DNA of 13,043 nt, from assembly GCA_052139595.1 (NCBI GenBank), contig JBKQWK010000081.1, positions 1 through 13,043 of the forward strand, written 5' to 3'. Below, piece by piece: positions 1-5,988 of this stretch. Source of the DNA: JBKQWK01 sp052139595. Lineage in GTDB: Bacteria > Actinomycetota > Thermoleophilia > UBA2241. Both the position numbers and the translations under genes were made by a program. Every line of letters begins with the position of its first letter. The first letter of the stretch is position 1. The notes under the pieces are model-generated. The model was given only the letters and a program-made list of their open reading frames with translations, searched no databases and was not told the origin of the DNA.

Positions 1-486
1 CTGGTTGATGGCGTTGTCGGCAACCAGGATGCCGCCGGCCGTCAGGTTGGGCACGAGGATTTCATAGCAAGCCGTGAGAATGTCTTTCTCCGCATCGAGA
101 AAGCAGAAGGAGACGCCATCGTAGGCGGGCAGGTGGTCGCAAGCGTCACCGTCGATGACCTCCACCACGTCGCCGATGCCGGTCAGCGCCACGGTTTCGC
201 GGGCCAGAGCTGCCTTCTCGGCCAGGATCTCGAACGTCGTCAATCGGCGACCCGTCTGCCGACAGGCCAGAGCCAGCCAAAGTGTCGAGTAGCCGGCGCT
301 GGTGCCGACCTCCAGGGCGCGCCCCACCGGCGCCATGGCAGCGAGCAAGGCGATGAACCTGCCGGTCTCGGGAGGAATCTGACGCAGGCGCTGCGGCCGC
401 GGCGTCCCGTCGCCACGGTCGCGGGCATCGATACTCTCCAGGTAGGCCATTCGCTCGGCTATCGCCAGTGGCATGTCTTGAAACAT
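1..486 (-). CDS. Cation-dependent O-methyltransferase, 3'-truncated by window edge
   Basis: The reading frame is open from ATG at 486 to the left edge, giving 162 residues; the C-terminal part lies outside the window. It has the caffeoyl-CoA OMT-like (Methyltransf_3) pattern: SAM-binding motif I E59-V-G-T-S-A-G-Y-S, an acidic residue ending the next strand (F-E85), F-L-D131-A-E-K and A-D157-N158. In this family the Asp of the DA[DE]K motif and the D-N pair are the metal ligands, and all are present. Expected activity is methyl transfer from SAM to a hydroxyl of a small, often catechol-like, substrate in the cytoplasm; the substrate cannot be read from the sequence. GGAGG at 492-496, five bases before the ATG, supports this start. 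Family members are usually about 220 aa, so roughly 60 residues are missing. It is divergent from the next gene, so a functional link is not implied. Confidence 0.85.
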   Translation of the reverse strand, partial: MFQDMPLAIAERMAYLESIDARDRGDGTPRPQRLRQIPPETGRFIALLAAMAPVGRALEVGTSAGYSTLWLALACRQTGRRLTTFEILAEKAALARETVALTGIGDVVEVIDGDACDHLPAYDGVSFCFLDAEKDILTACYEILVPNLTAGGILVADNAINQ

Positions 487-491
487 AGAGA

Positions 492-496
492 CCTCC
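492..496 (-). promoter_or_regulatory. Shine-Dalgarno GGAGG of the O-methyltransferase
   Basis: On the minus strand GGAGG lies five bases before the ATG at 486. It fixes the start of a gene whose other end is outside the window. Confidence 0.7.
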
Positions 497-596
497 AACT
501 CTGCCGCCCACGAGTGTAGCACCGGGACGCGACCAGGCCGGAAGGCAAGCGGTCGTGAAAAGCAGGCGCACAGAACATTCCGCCGATGGTCAACCT

Positions 597-625
597 TTGT
601 GCTGATCAACGACCAAGGCTACTAT
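597..625 (+). promoter_or_regulatory. Candidate sigma70-type promoter of the 661 lipoprotein gene
   Basis: TTGTGC (597-602), a 17-bp spacer, then TACTAT (620-625). The -35 matches the consensus at 3 of 6 positions and the -10 at 4 of 6. A transcript would begin near 632, about 29 bases before the ATG at 661. This argues against the in-frame ATG at 586, which lies upstream of the promoter. It is a weak match found by eye. Confidence 0.35.
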
Positions 626-660
626 GTAGCGAGGGGGTACGTGAACTACGGGCGGGGGCC

Positions 661-2061
661 ATGAAGGGTGCACGCGAGTTTGCTCTGGGGCTGATTGTTG
701 CCGTTCTTCTCCTGGCTGGCTGCGGGAACAGTTCGTCAAGAACGGTGACCCAATCGCCGAGACCTTCATCCTCTTCGCCAACTGCGACGACCGTTGCCAG
801 TCTCCAGGGTCAGATCGTGGTAACGATGGTGCGCGCCGGCGTGACCAACATCGAGTCGCACGCAACCTTCGTCGTAACGGCAGGCGGAGACCTGAGCAGC
901 ACGCAGGTGAACCTCCCCACCACGGCAAGCGCCGACCGAGTGACCTACGATGCTGTGGCGCGGACCATGCAGGCGATTTCTTCTGCCAGCCTTCAGCCCA
1001 GTCCCGTCACGTTGGTAATGCGCACCACCACCAGCAACCTGCCGGCCGGCTTCGGCTGCGGATTCACACCCCTCGGTCCGTTTTACCTCGGCGCCGAATC
1101 GGCTCAGATCAGCTCCGCGGCGCTGACCGTACTCCAGCGGTTCGGCGCCTACGCTCACTTCGCACGAACGGCCGCCGGCGCGCTCGTGCGTGCGACGACC
1201 TATCAGGGGCGCCTGGCCTGGACGCTGACGGTCAGCGTCCCGTCCGTGCCCCTCAAGGTCGGCGCGACTGCCCTGGTATGCCGCCGGCTAACCGTCACGA
1301 TCGACCACGCCACCGACTTTCCTCTGCGCGTCGAACTTGCCAATGCGATGGGTAGTGAAAGCCTCGTGCTCGCCGTGCAGGATCTCGTCGTCAATCCAGT
1401 GACGACGCGCGCGATCTTTGCCCTGGACTTCCCGGCTTGTCTGCCGACGGTTGATGGGCAGAAGGCAGCGGAGACGCTCAGCTCTGCTCCCACCGACGCC
1501 ATTCTCGCTTTCGACCTGCACTATCGCCGCGTCGGCGGCGGCGATGGCAAAGCCATCGCCATCGCCGCCGGCCTCGGCTCCGCAGCACCACTGCTGCCGC
1601 GAGTGGCTGCACCTGGCTTCGTGCGCAGCGACATTACCGTCGTCAAGTCCCTGGAGACAGCGGCTCCGATGGCCTCGCTTGTCTACCGCCGCGGCCTGAC
1701 AAGCTACACAGTGACGACCGGGCTTGTGGGGCCACGTTACCCCGTCTGGCGAAGCACAGAGGGCCGCGGGGCAAACGAAGTCGGTGTCAGCACCGACGAC
1801 CCGTTCGCTCCCAGTTTCGCATCGATCGGAGCGACGACGGGACTCTCTGGGCTAGCCGGATTGCAGGCCTGGAAAGCCACCAGCGAGAGCATCGTCCTCC
1901 ATGGTGGCTACTACTCTGGCAAGATCGCCCGCCTCGTCAGCGATCCTGCCTTCCTGCCGCATCTCTACGTGTACGATCAAGCGTTCATAACGACGATCGC
2001 CGGAGCTCTCACCCGCGACGAGTTCATCAACATCGCCCAGTCGCTGCACGCCTCGCCGTAA
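661..2061 (+). CDS. Lipoprotein, LolA/RseB-like fold suspected
   Basis: A 466-aa secreted lipoprotein precursor. An in-frame ATG at 586 exists, but ATG 661 puts a proper signal peptide at the N-terminus: K3/R5, a hydrophobic stretch at residues 7-19, and lipobox L-A-G-C with Cys21 as lipidation site. A Ser/Thr/Pro-rich linker follows. The middle of the protein (CRRLTVTIDHATDFPLRVEL, then an F-A-L-D-F-P segment) resembles the strand pattern of LolA/RseB/LprG-type lipid- or signal-binding proteins, where 'iD..TglPlrv' is common. The C-terminal tail L-T-R-D-E-F-I-N-I-A-Q-S-L resembles the end of DUF4367-type domains. Family assignment is inference; no catalytic motif is visible. It sits alone, divergent from the O-methyltransferase, with its stop six bases from the convergent propeller gene. 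A 9-bp-stem hairpin with AAA loop lies inside the gene at 1540-1560. Confidence 0.75.
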   Translation: MKGAREFALGLIVAVLLLAGCGNSSSRTVTQSPRPSSSSPTATTVASLQGQIVVTMVRAGVTNIESHATFVVTAGGDLSSTQVNLPTTASADRVTYDAVARTMQAISSASLQPSPVTLVMRTTTSNLPAGFGCGFTPLGPFYLGAESAQISSAALTVLQRFGAYAHFARTAAGALVRATTYQGRLAWTLTVSVPSVPLKVGATALVCRRLTVTIDHATDFPLRVELANAMGSESLVLAVQDLVVNPVTTRAIFALDFPACLPTVDGQKAAETLSSAPTDAILAFDLHYRRVGGGDGKAIAIAAGLGSAAPLLPRVAAPGFVRSDITVVKSLETAAPMASLVYRRGLTSYTVTTGLVGPRYPVWRSTEGRGANEVGVSTDDPFAPSFASIGATTGLSGLAGLQAWKATSESIVLHGGYYSGKIARLVSDPAFLPHLYVYDQAFITTIAGALTRDEFINIAQSLHASP

Positions 2062-2067
2062 CGGCCC

Positions 2068-3210
2068 CTAGCGGCTGTCGGCAGGAGAAAGCGCAGTCAA
2101 CCCGGCAACTTGACTGCGCCACGTCGCGCCGCCGTCAGAGGTCACCAGAATGGTGCCGTGATCACCGACCGCCCAGCCGTGCGAGGCATCGACGAACTCG
2201 ACGCTGCTGAGGTTTTTCCCTGTGCCCGACGTCTCTGCCCGCCAGCTCGCTCCCCCGTCGCTCGTAGTCAGGATCATGCCTTGATCGCCAACCGCCCAGC
2301 CATGCGAAGCCGAGGCAAACGAGACTCCATTCAGGGACAGGCCATAGGCCGCTCCCTGCCGCTGCACGTGCCAGGTTACGCCGCCGTCCGTTGTCGCCTG
2401 GATGGTGCCCCAGTCGCCGACCAGCCAGCCGTGGGCGGGATCGGCGAAGGACAAGCCCAACGAGTCGACGGCCCGCGCCAGGCTGGCGCTGGTTTCGGCT
2501 GGCCAGCGGCGGCCGGCCAGATGCTGCTGGCGCCAGCTTTGACCACCGTTCGTCGTCGTGAAGATGCTGCCGAAGTCGCCCAGCGCCCAACCACGATCTC
2601 GGTTGAGAAACACGACGCTCTCGAGATAGGGAAAGCCGAGCTTCTGCGCTCGCCATGTCTTACCGCCATCGGCGGTGGCGATGATATGCGGCGGGCCGTC
2701 GTAGGCGACCGCCCAGCCATGTAAAGGATCAACGAACGAAACGGCGAGCAGTGAAACCCGGGTTCCCGATCGTTGGCGTGTCCACGTTGCCCCACCGTCG
2801 CTGGTCGTAAGGATGGTACCGTTATCGCCGACCGCCCAGCCATGGGCGACATCGGCGAAGGCGACGCCCCTGAGCCAGCTGGCTGTGCCTGACCTCTGTG
2901 CCCGCCAGGTCTTGCCCCCGTTGCTCGTCGCTAGAATCGCGCCCTTGCTGCCTGCGGCCCAACCGTGGGCGCTGTCGACGAAGTCGACGCAGGACAGGTC
3001 TGCGCTCCGGGCGGCGCTCAGTGAGGCCGCGGCCGTAGTACCTGAGGCGGCCACGGCCTTCGTTGTCGCCGAGCCGCAGGCGGCGAGGACATATCCCGCA
3101 AGGGCAATGCTAACGAACACGATGCCCGCGACGCCAGCGATGACCGGCAGATGGTTCATGAGAGGGCGTTTCACGCTGGCCCGCCTTCTCGCTAAATCAC
3201 CGCTGCGCAT
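2068..3210 (-). CDS. Ycf48/HCF136-like seven-repeat beta-propeller lipoprotein
   Basis: A 380-aa protein starting at ATG 3210, with GAGG seven bases upstream overlapping the stop of the preceding gene. A basic N-terminus is followed by a hydrophobic helix (about 22-44) and lipobox L42-A-A-C45, so it is probably a membrane-anchored extracytoplasmic lipoprotein. From about residue 70 there are seven repeats of the form V-x-F-x-D-x-x-H-G-W-A-V-G-D-x-G-T-I-L-x-T-x-D-G-G-x-T-W, the Ycf48/BNR-like signature; seven copies fit a complete seven-bladed propeller. The fourth blade carries a longer loop (a segment with A-G-R-R-W-P-A-E-T). In cyanobacteria and plants Ycf48/HCF136 is a photosystem II assembly factor, but such repeats are widespread in non-photosynthetic bacteria and nothing photosynthetic is nearby. 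The role is therefore unknown, probably binding or scaffolding. A GTG at 3174 and an ATG at 3159 are alternative starts. Confidence 0.85.
   Translation of the reverse strand: MRSGDLARRRASVKRPLMNHLPVIAGVAGIVFVSIALAGYVLAACGSATTKAVAASGTTAAASLSAARSADLSCVDFVDSAHGWAAGSKGAILATSNGGKTWRAQRSGTASWLRGVAFADVAHGWAVGDNGTILTTSDGGATWTRQRSGTRVSLLAVSFVDPLHGWAVAYDGPPHIIATADGGKTWRAQKLGFPYLESVVFLNRDRGWALGDFGSIFTTTNGGQSWRQQHLAGRRWPAETSASLARAVDSLGLSFADPAHGWLVGDWGTIQATTDGGVTWHVQRQGAAYGLSLNGVSFASASHGWAVGDQGMILTTSDGGASWRAETSGTGKNLSSVEFVDASHGWAVGDHGTILVTSDGGATWRSQVAGLTALSPADSR
2091..2119. terminator. Perfect 10-bp stem hairpin in the convergent overlap
   Basis: GCGCAGTCAA (2091-2100), a 9-base loop, and the exact reverse complement at 2110-2119. 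It starts 30 bases after the stop of the forward lipoprotein gene and lies inside the last codons of the reverse propeller gene. Read on the minus strand the stem is followed by TTTCT, a short U-tract. Read on the plus strand there is no U-run. The position between convergent genes fits a transcription terminator or a block to colliding polymerases. Confidence 0.5.
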
Positions 3211-3219
3211 CCCCGTGCC

Positions 3220-3633
3220 TCAGGCGCGGCGGCGCTGGCGCCAGACAAAGGTGCCGATACCAACGAGCACGAGCAAGAGGCCAACGACGAGCCAGGGACG
3301 AGGGTCAAGATAAGTCTCTGAACCACTGGCCGTTGCCGTGTGCCAGGTGACCGCCCCCGGTCCCTGGCGCTGCACGTAGGCAACGGCAAGAGAAAGCAGG
3401 CCGATGCCACAGAGAAAGCCCCAGGCGGAGCGGTCAAAATGATGGCGCACCGCCAGCACTACGGTGCCAATGGCAGCAAACGGAAGTACGAGGACGCCGA
3501 AGGATATGAGGTCGACAAACGAGAACGCGAGCGCCGCACCAAGCGCAAGCCAGAGGATAAACCAGCCTACCGTGTGACCCGCTGCCTCCTTCGTGGCTGG
3601 CGTCCGAACGGTGCCTGCATGCGCATGCCTCAT
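3220..3633 (-). CDS. Four-helix membrane protein of unknown function
   Basis: I do not recognise this family. The start ATG at 3633 is chosen because GGGGAG lies seven bases upstream; an in-frame ATG at 3648 would add five residues but has only a poor ribosome site. The protein (137 aa) has a short basic N-terminus and four hydrophobic segments: one beginning G-W-F-I-L-W-L-A-L-G, one F-G-V-L-V-L-P-F-A-A-I-G, one W-G-F-L-C-G-I-G-L-L and a last one W-L-V-V-G-L-L-L-V-L-V-G. It ends in W-R-Q-R-R-R-A. The segment between helices three and four (G-P-G-A-V-T-W-H...D-P-R-P) is polar and probably extracytoplasmic. Its stop is nine bases before the propeller lipoprotein gene, so the two are almost certainly co-transcribed from the promoter at 3688-3716. 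An envelope complex of the two proteins is possible but unproven. Confidence 0.7.
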   Translation of the reverse strand: MRHAHAGTVRTPATKEAAGHTVGWFILWLALGAALAFSFVDLISFGVLVLPFAAIGTVVLAVRHHFDRSAWGFLCGIGLLSLAVAYVQRQGPGAVTWHTATASGSETYLDPRPWLVVGLLLVLVGIGTFVWRQRRRA

Positions 3634-3687
3634 TCTCCTGCTCCCCATCGCTCACACGCGGCGTACTGCGACGCCACCTCCCCCTAC

Positions 3688-3716
3688 CTTATACATCGCG
3701 TGACGGACCGTGACCA
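3688..3716 (-). promoter_or_regulatory. Promoter of the membrane-protein/propeller operon
   Basis: On the minus strand TGGTCA (3716-3711), a 17-bp spacer, and TATAAG (3693-3688). The -10 matches 5 of 6 and the -35 matches 4 of 6 consensus positions. Transcription would start near 3681, about 48 bases before the preferred ATG at 3633. The site lies in the divergent intergenic region and faces away from the forward lipoprotein gene. Confidence 0.5.
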
Positions 3717-3770
3717 GGTGTATGCGTCGGCAGCGTTCATAGACAGAGGACCGTGAACAAGATGACGCCA

Positions 3771-3799
3771 TTGACGCCGAGAGTCGGCGGCGTCACGAT
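3771..3799 (+). promoter_or_regulatory. Promoter with overlapping inverted repeat for the 3829 lipoprotein gene
   Basis: TTGACG (3771-3776; 5 of 6 to the -35 consensus), a 17-bp spacer, and CACGAT (3794-3799; 3 of 6). Initiation near 3806 would leave a 23-base leader holding the GGGGG ribosome site before ATG 3829. A 7-bp inverted repeat, GACGCCG at 3773-3779 and CGGCGTC at 3788-3794, spans the -35 and spacer, a typical operator position. TGACGCC is also repeated directly at 3763-3769 and 3772-3778. Confidence 0.4.
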
Positions 3800-3828
3800 T
3801 GGCGTGGTGTCTTTAGCGGGGGTATTCC

Positions 3829-4749
3829 ATGGGGCAACTCGCGATCTCCACTGTCAAGTCAGCGACTCGACGGCGCACCACTACCTTCGCCACCTTGACG
3901 TTCGTCCTGCTGGCGCTCGCCGTGACACTTCTTGCTGGCGGTTGTGGTTCCAGCGGTACCAGCGCCACCGCGCAACCGTCGTCTGGCGATGACGTCAACA
4001 CCTCGTCGGCGGCGACGCTGGCCGAGCGGCTGCTGGCGCACAATCCGGCCATCGCCCACCTCGTCAGCGGCTACTTCGCCACGCAAGTGCAGGCTCAGGC
4101 GGCCGGAGCAGCCGGGGCTCAGGCGCGCCAGAACCTCGCCCGTTTCTTTGCCCCCGGCTCAGCCGCCCTGGCGCGCGCCCGCTACCTGGCCCTCGGCACC
4201 AGCGGCGCGGCCGCTACCGGTAACAACGGCGAGGCGGCCGTTGATCCCACCTCTGCTTCGCTGGCGCTCGTTCGTAGCCTTGTCATCAATCACTCGCAGA
4301 CGCAGGCCACAGTCATCGTCTGGCCGGTAGTCGAATACCAGGTCTGGTTCGATGCCGCCGGCCACCTGCAGTGGAGCAACGTCGGCGGTCAGTCAGGCGA
4401 GCCGTGGGGGATCGACCCCAGCGGCGCTCCCCACCGCCTAAAGCTCGTGAAGTCGGCCGGTCAGTGGCTGATCAGCGACGACTTCTCACTCGATGGGGAA
4501 ATCCCCGCGACCTTAAAGAAAGGCGGCGCGCCGGCGTCCGTGTGGCAGGCCGAGCAGCGGCGCATTGCTGCGGCTGCAAATGAGCACATCGCCGTGCCTG
4601 CTGGGGTCAAGGCCACGTTTGCCCAGCTCGTCACCCTGCTTAACCAGCGGCGCTTCAATGAAACTGGCAGGCGCTATGCCGGCGGCAGCGGCCTGCGCGC
4701 CGCCGATTTCCAGCATCCGGCCGCTGCCTGGCAGCTAAGGCGCGTGTGA
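3829..4749 (+). CDS. Lipoprotein with NTF2-like domain, probably C-terminally shortened
   Basis: A 306-aa precursor beginning at ATG 3829, with GGGGG seven bases upstream. Basic residues R14-R16 precede a hydrophobic helix (about 20-36), and Cys39 in L-L-A-G-G-C-G is the likely lipidation site, though the residue at -3 is Ala rather than the usual Leu. A Ser/Thr-rich linker follows. The segment H-R-L-K-L-V-K-S-A-G-Q-W-L-I-S-D-D-F is characteristic of NTF2/SnoaL-like alpha+beta domains of actinobacterial extracytoplasmic proteins ('...v..Wli.dd...'); this assignment is inference. The annotated end is the in-frame TGA at 4747-4749, but the same frame continues with convincing coding sequence afterwards (see 4750-4882). 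The protein has therefore probably lost its last roughly 45 residues. Function is unknown; no catalytic site is seen. Confidence 0.7.
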   Translation: MGQLAISTVKSATRRRTTTFATLTFVLLALAVTLLAGGCGSSGTSATAQPSSGDDVNTSSAATLAERLLAHNPAIAHLVSGYFATQVQAQAAGAAGAQARQNLARFFAPGSAALARARYLALGTSGAAATGNNGEAAVDPTSASLALVRSLVINHSQTQATVIVWPVVEYQVWFDAAGHLQWSNVGGQSGEPWGIDPSGAPHRLKLVKSAGQWLISDDFSLDGEIPATLKKGGAPASVWQAEQRRIAAAANEHIAVPAGVKATFAQLVTLLNQRRFNETGRRYAGGSGLRAADFQHPAAAWQLRRV

Positions 4750-4882
4750 GTCTGGCGCCACAACCCGCTCTCGGAGACGGCGATCGCCGACCTCAGTGGG
4801 ATCGGCGTCGTGGTGAAGATCAGCGACCCAGGCGACCTGCCAGGAGATGTTCGCAGAACACGTGGCGCGGCTGGACAGTTGA
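4750..4882 (+). pseudogene. Decayed 3' end of the 3829 lipoprotein gene
   Basis: Directly after the TGA at 4747-4749 and in the same frame, translation gives V-W-R-H-N-P-L-S-E-T-A-I-A-D-L-S-G-I-G and then V-V-V-K-I-S-D-P-G-D-L, with almost every third base G or C. After the Leu codon at 4837-4839, skipping one base (C4840) restores a good frame, Q-E-M-F-A-E-H-V-A-R-L-D-S, ending at TGA 4880-4882. Without the skip the original frame runs in poorer codons to TAA at 4894. The simplest reading is an ancestral longer lipoprotein interrupted by one nonsense change (for example CGA to TGA) and one single-base insertion. Sequencing error is the alternative. Confidence 0.6.
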
Positions 4883-4998
4883 CCGCCAATGCATAAGCGT
4901 ACGGATGCCAGAACCGGATACGCAGACAGAAGGTACGCGAGCAGTTCTCTTGTATGCTGCGATGGCAGACGTCAATCACTCATCCGCAAGAGAGCTTT

Positions 4999-5877
4999 AT
5001 GAAAGCGCAGCAGGCGAGCCGCACGGCACAGTACATGGCCCTCTTTCGCGCCCTGGAGACGGCGCGGCGTCCGTCGCAGCAGCTCTTTAGCGATCCTTAC
5101 GCGACGCGCTTTCTCTCCGGGTCGCTGCGCCTGACCGCCGGTCTGGCCACCCTGGGGCTGGTGCGGCCGCTGTGCTGGCTGGTTGATCAGAGCTGGCCGC
5201 ACGCCCGCAGCTCAGGCGTAGTGCGCACGCGTCTGATCGACGACATGGTTAAAGATGCGCTTGCCGCCGGCGCCCAGCAGCTTGTCCTGCTCGGCGCCGG
5301 CTTTGACAGCCGGCCCTACCGCCTGGCCGAGGCCGCAACCGTGGCCGTGTTCGAGGTCGACCACCCGGCCACGCAGCAAGCCAAACGCGCCCGCCTCGAC
5401 TCCACTCTGCGCACGCGGGAGTGGCCGGTGCACTTCGTCGCCGTCGATTTTGAGACCGACGACGTGGCGACCGCGTTGCTGGCGGCGGGCTTTGACGCGC
5501 AGCGCCGCTCGATCGTCCTCTGGGAAGGCGTGCTCAGCTATCTGACGGCCGCGTCGGTCGATCGCACCATCCGCATCCTGGCCACGCTTTGTGCCAGTCA
5601 CAGCCAACTGATGTTCACCTACTGGCACCGCGATGCCCTCGACGGCTTGCTGTGCTCTGCCGAAGCGACTCGCTGGATGGCTCGCGTGCGCAGCAGCGGC
5701 GAGCCGTTCACGTTCGGCTTCTCGCCCGACGAGCTGCCGGCTTACCTGCAGCAGCGGGGCTTTACCCTCACAAAGGAACTCTCCACCGCCGCCGTGGCGC
5801 GCATTTACTCGCCCGCACTTGGGCGCCGCGAACTCGGTTCAGAACTCTACCGCGTCGCCCTCGCCGAGCGAGAGTGA
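4999..5877 (+). CDS. SAM-dependent methyltransferase, LCM/TIGR00027 family
   Basis: A 292-aa class I methyltransferase of the leucine carboxyl methyltransferase-like family (PF04072/TIGR00027 type), common in actinobacteria. I chose ATG 4999 rather than the in-frame ATG 4954 because the family begins close to the S-x-T-A-x-Y-M-A-L-F-R-A-L-E motif (here residues 7-20) and AAGAGAG lies just upstream. Family landmarks: L-F-S-D-P-Y-A (29-35), SAM loop L-L-G-A-G-F-D-S-R-P-Y-R-L (97-109), acidic strand end E119-V-D-H-P, V-D150-F-E-T-D, and E176-G-V-L-S-Y-L. Most members have no known substrate; O- or carboxyl methylation is expected. About 120 bases separate the gene from the decayed lipoprotein end, and I see no clear promoter there. 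It converges on the glycosyltransferase gene. Confidence 0.85.
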   Translation: MKAQQASRTAQYMALFRALETARRPSQQLFSDPYATRFLSGSLRLTAGLATLGLVRPLCWLVDQSWPHARSSGVVRTRLIDDMVKDALAAGAQQLVLLGAGFDSRPYRLAEAATVAVFEVDHPATQQAKRARLDSTLRTREWPVHFVAVDFETDDVATALLAAGFDAQRRSIVLWEGVLSYLTAASVDRTIRILATLCASHSQLMFTYWHRDALDGLLCSAEATRWMARVRSSGEPFTFGFSPDELPAYLQQRGFTLTKELSTAAVARIYSPALGRRELGSELYRVALAERE

Positions 5878-5971
5878 ACGTCCACCTCGCTCCTTCGCAA
5901 TCGCGCGGCCCAAGCGTCGACCCGGCTCACGCACCGGCGGCTGACAAGACACAGCGCCGATCGCCAATACC

Positions 5972-5988
5972 TGCCGTGATCTACGGCA
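5972..5988. terminator. Small hairpin at the convergent gene ends
   Basis: TGCCGT (5972-5977), a five-base loop and ACGGCA (5983-5988) form a perfect 6-bp stem. It overlaps the stop codon of the reverse glycosyltransferase gene and lies about 95 bases after the stop of the forward methyltransferase. There is no U-run on either side, so it is at best a weak terminator. The rest of 5878-5971 shows nothing recognisable. Confidence 0.2.

Noticed and set aside
2068..3210. Propeller protein as evidence for a phototroph
   Set aside because: Ycf48-type repeats are common in non-photosynthetic bacteria, and no pigment or reaction-centre gene is nearby.
4747..4749. TGA read as a sense codon (recoding or selenocysteine)
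   Set aside because: TGA is the normal stop of many genes in the window (carrier protein, ligase, methyltransferase, flavoprotein). No recoding element is visible, and a second lesion (1-nt frameshift at 4840) follows, so decay or sequence error is simpler.
4746..5090. Forward frame starting at GTG 4746 across the lipoprotein-methyltransferase gap
   Set aside because: Composition is Arg/Pro-rich out-of-frame GC sequence and it overlaps the methyltransferase start. The frame continuous with the lipoprotein is far more protein-like.
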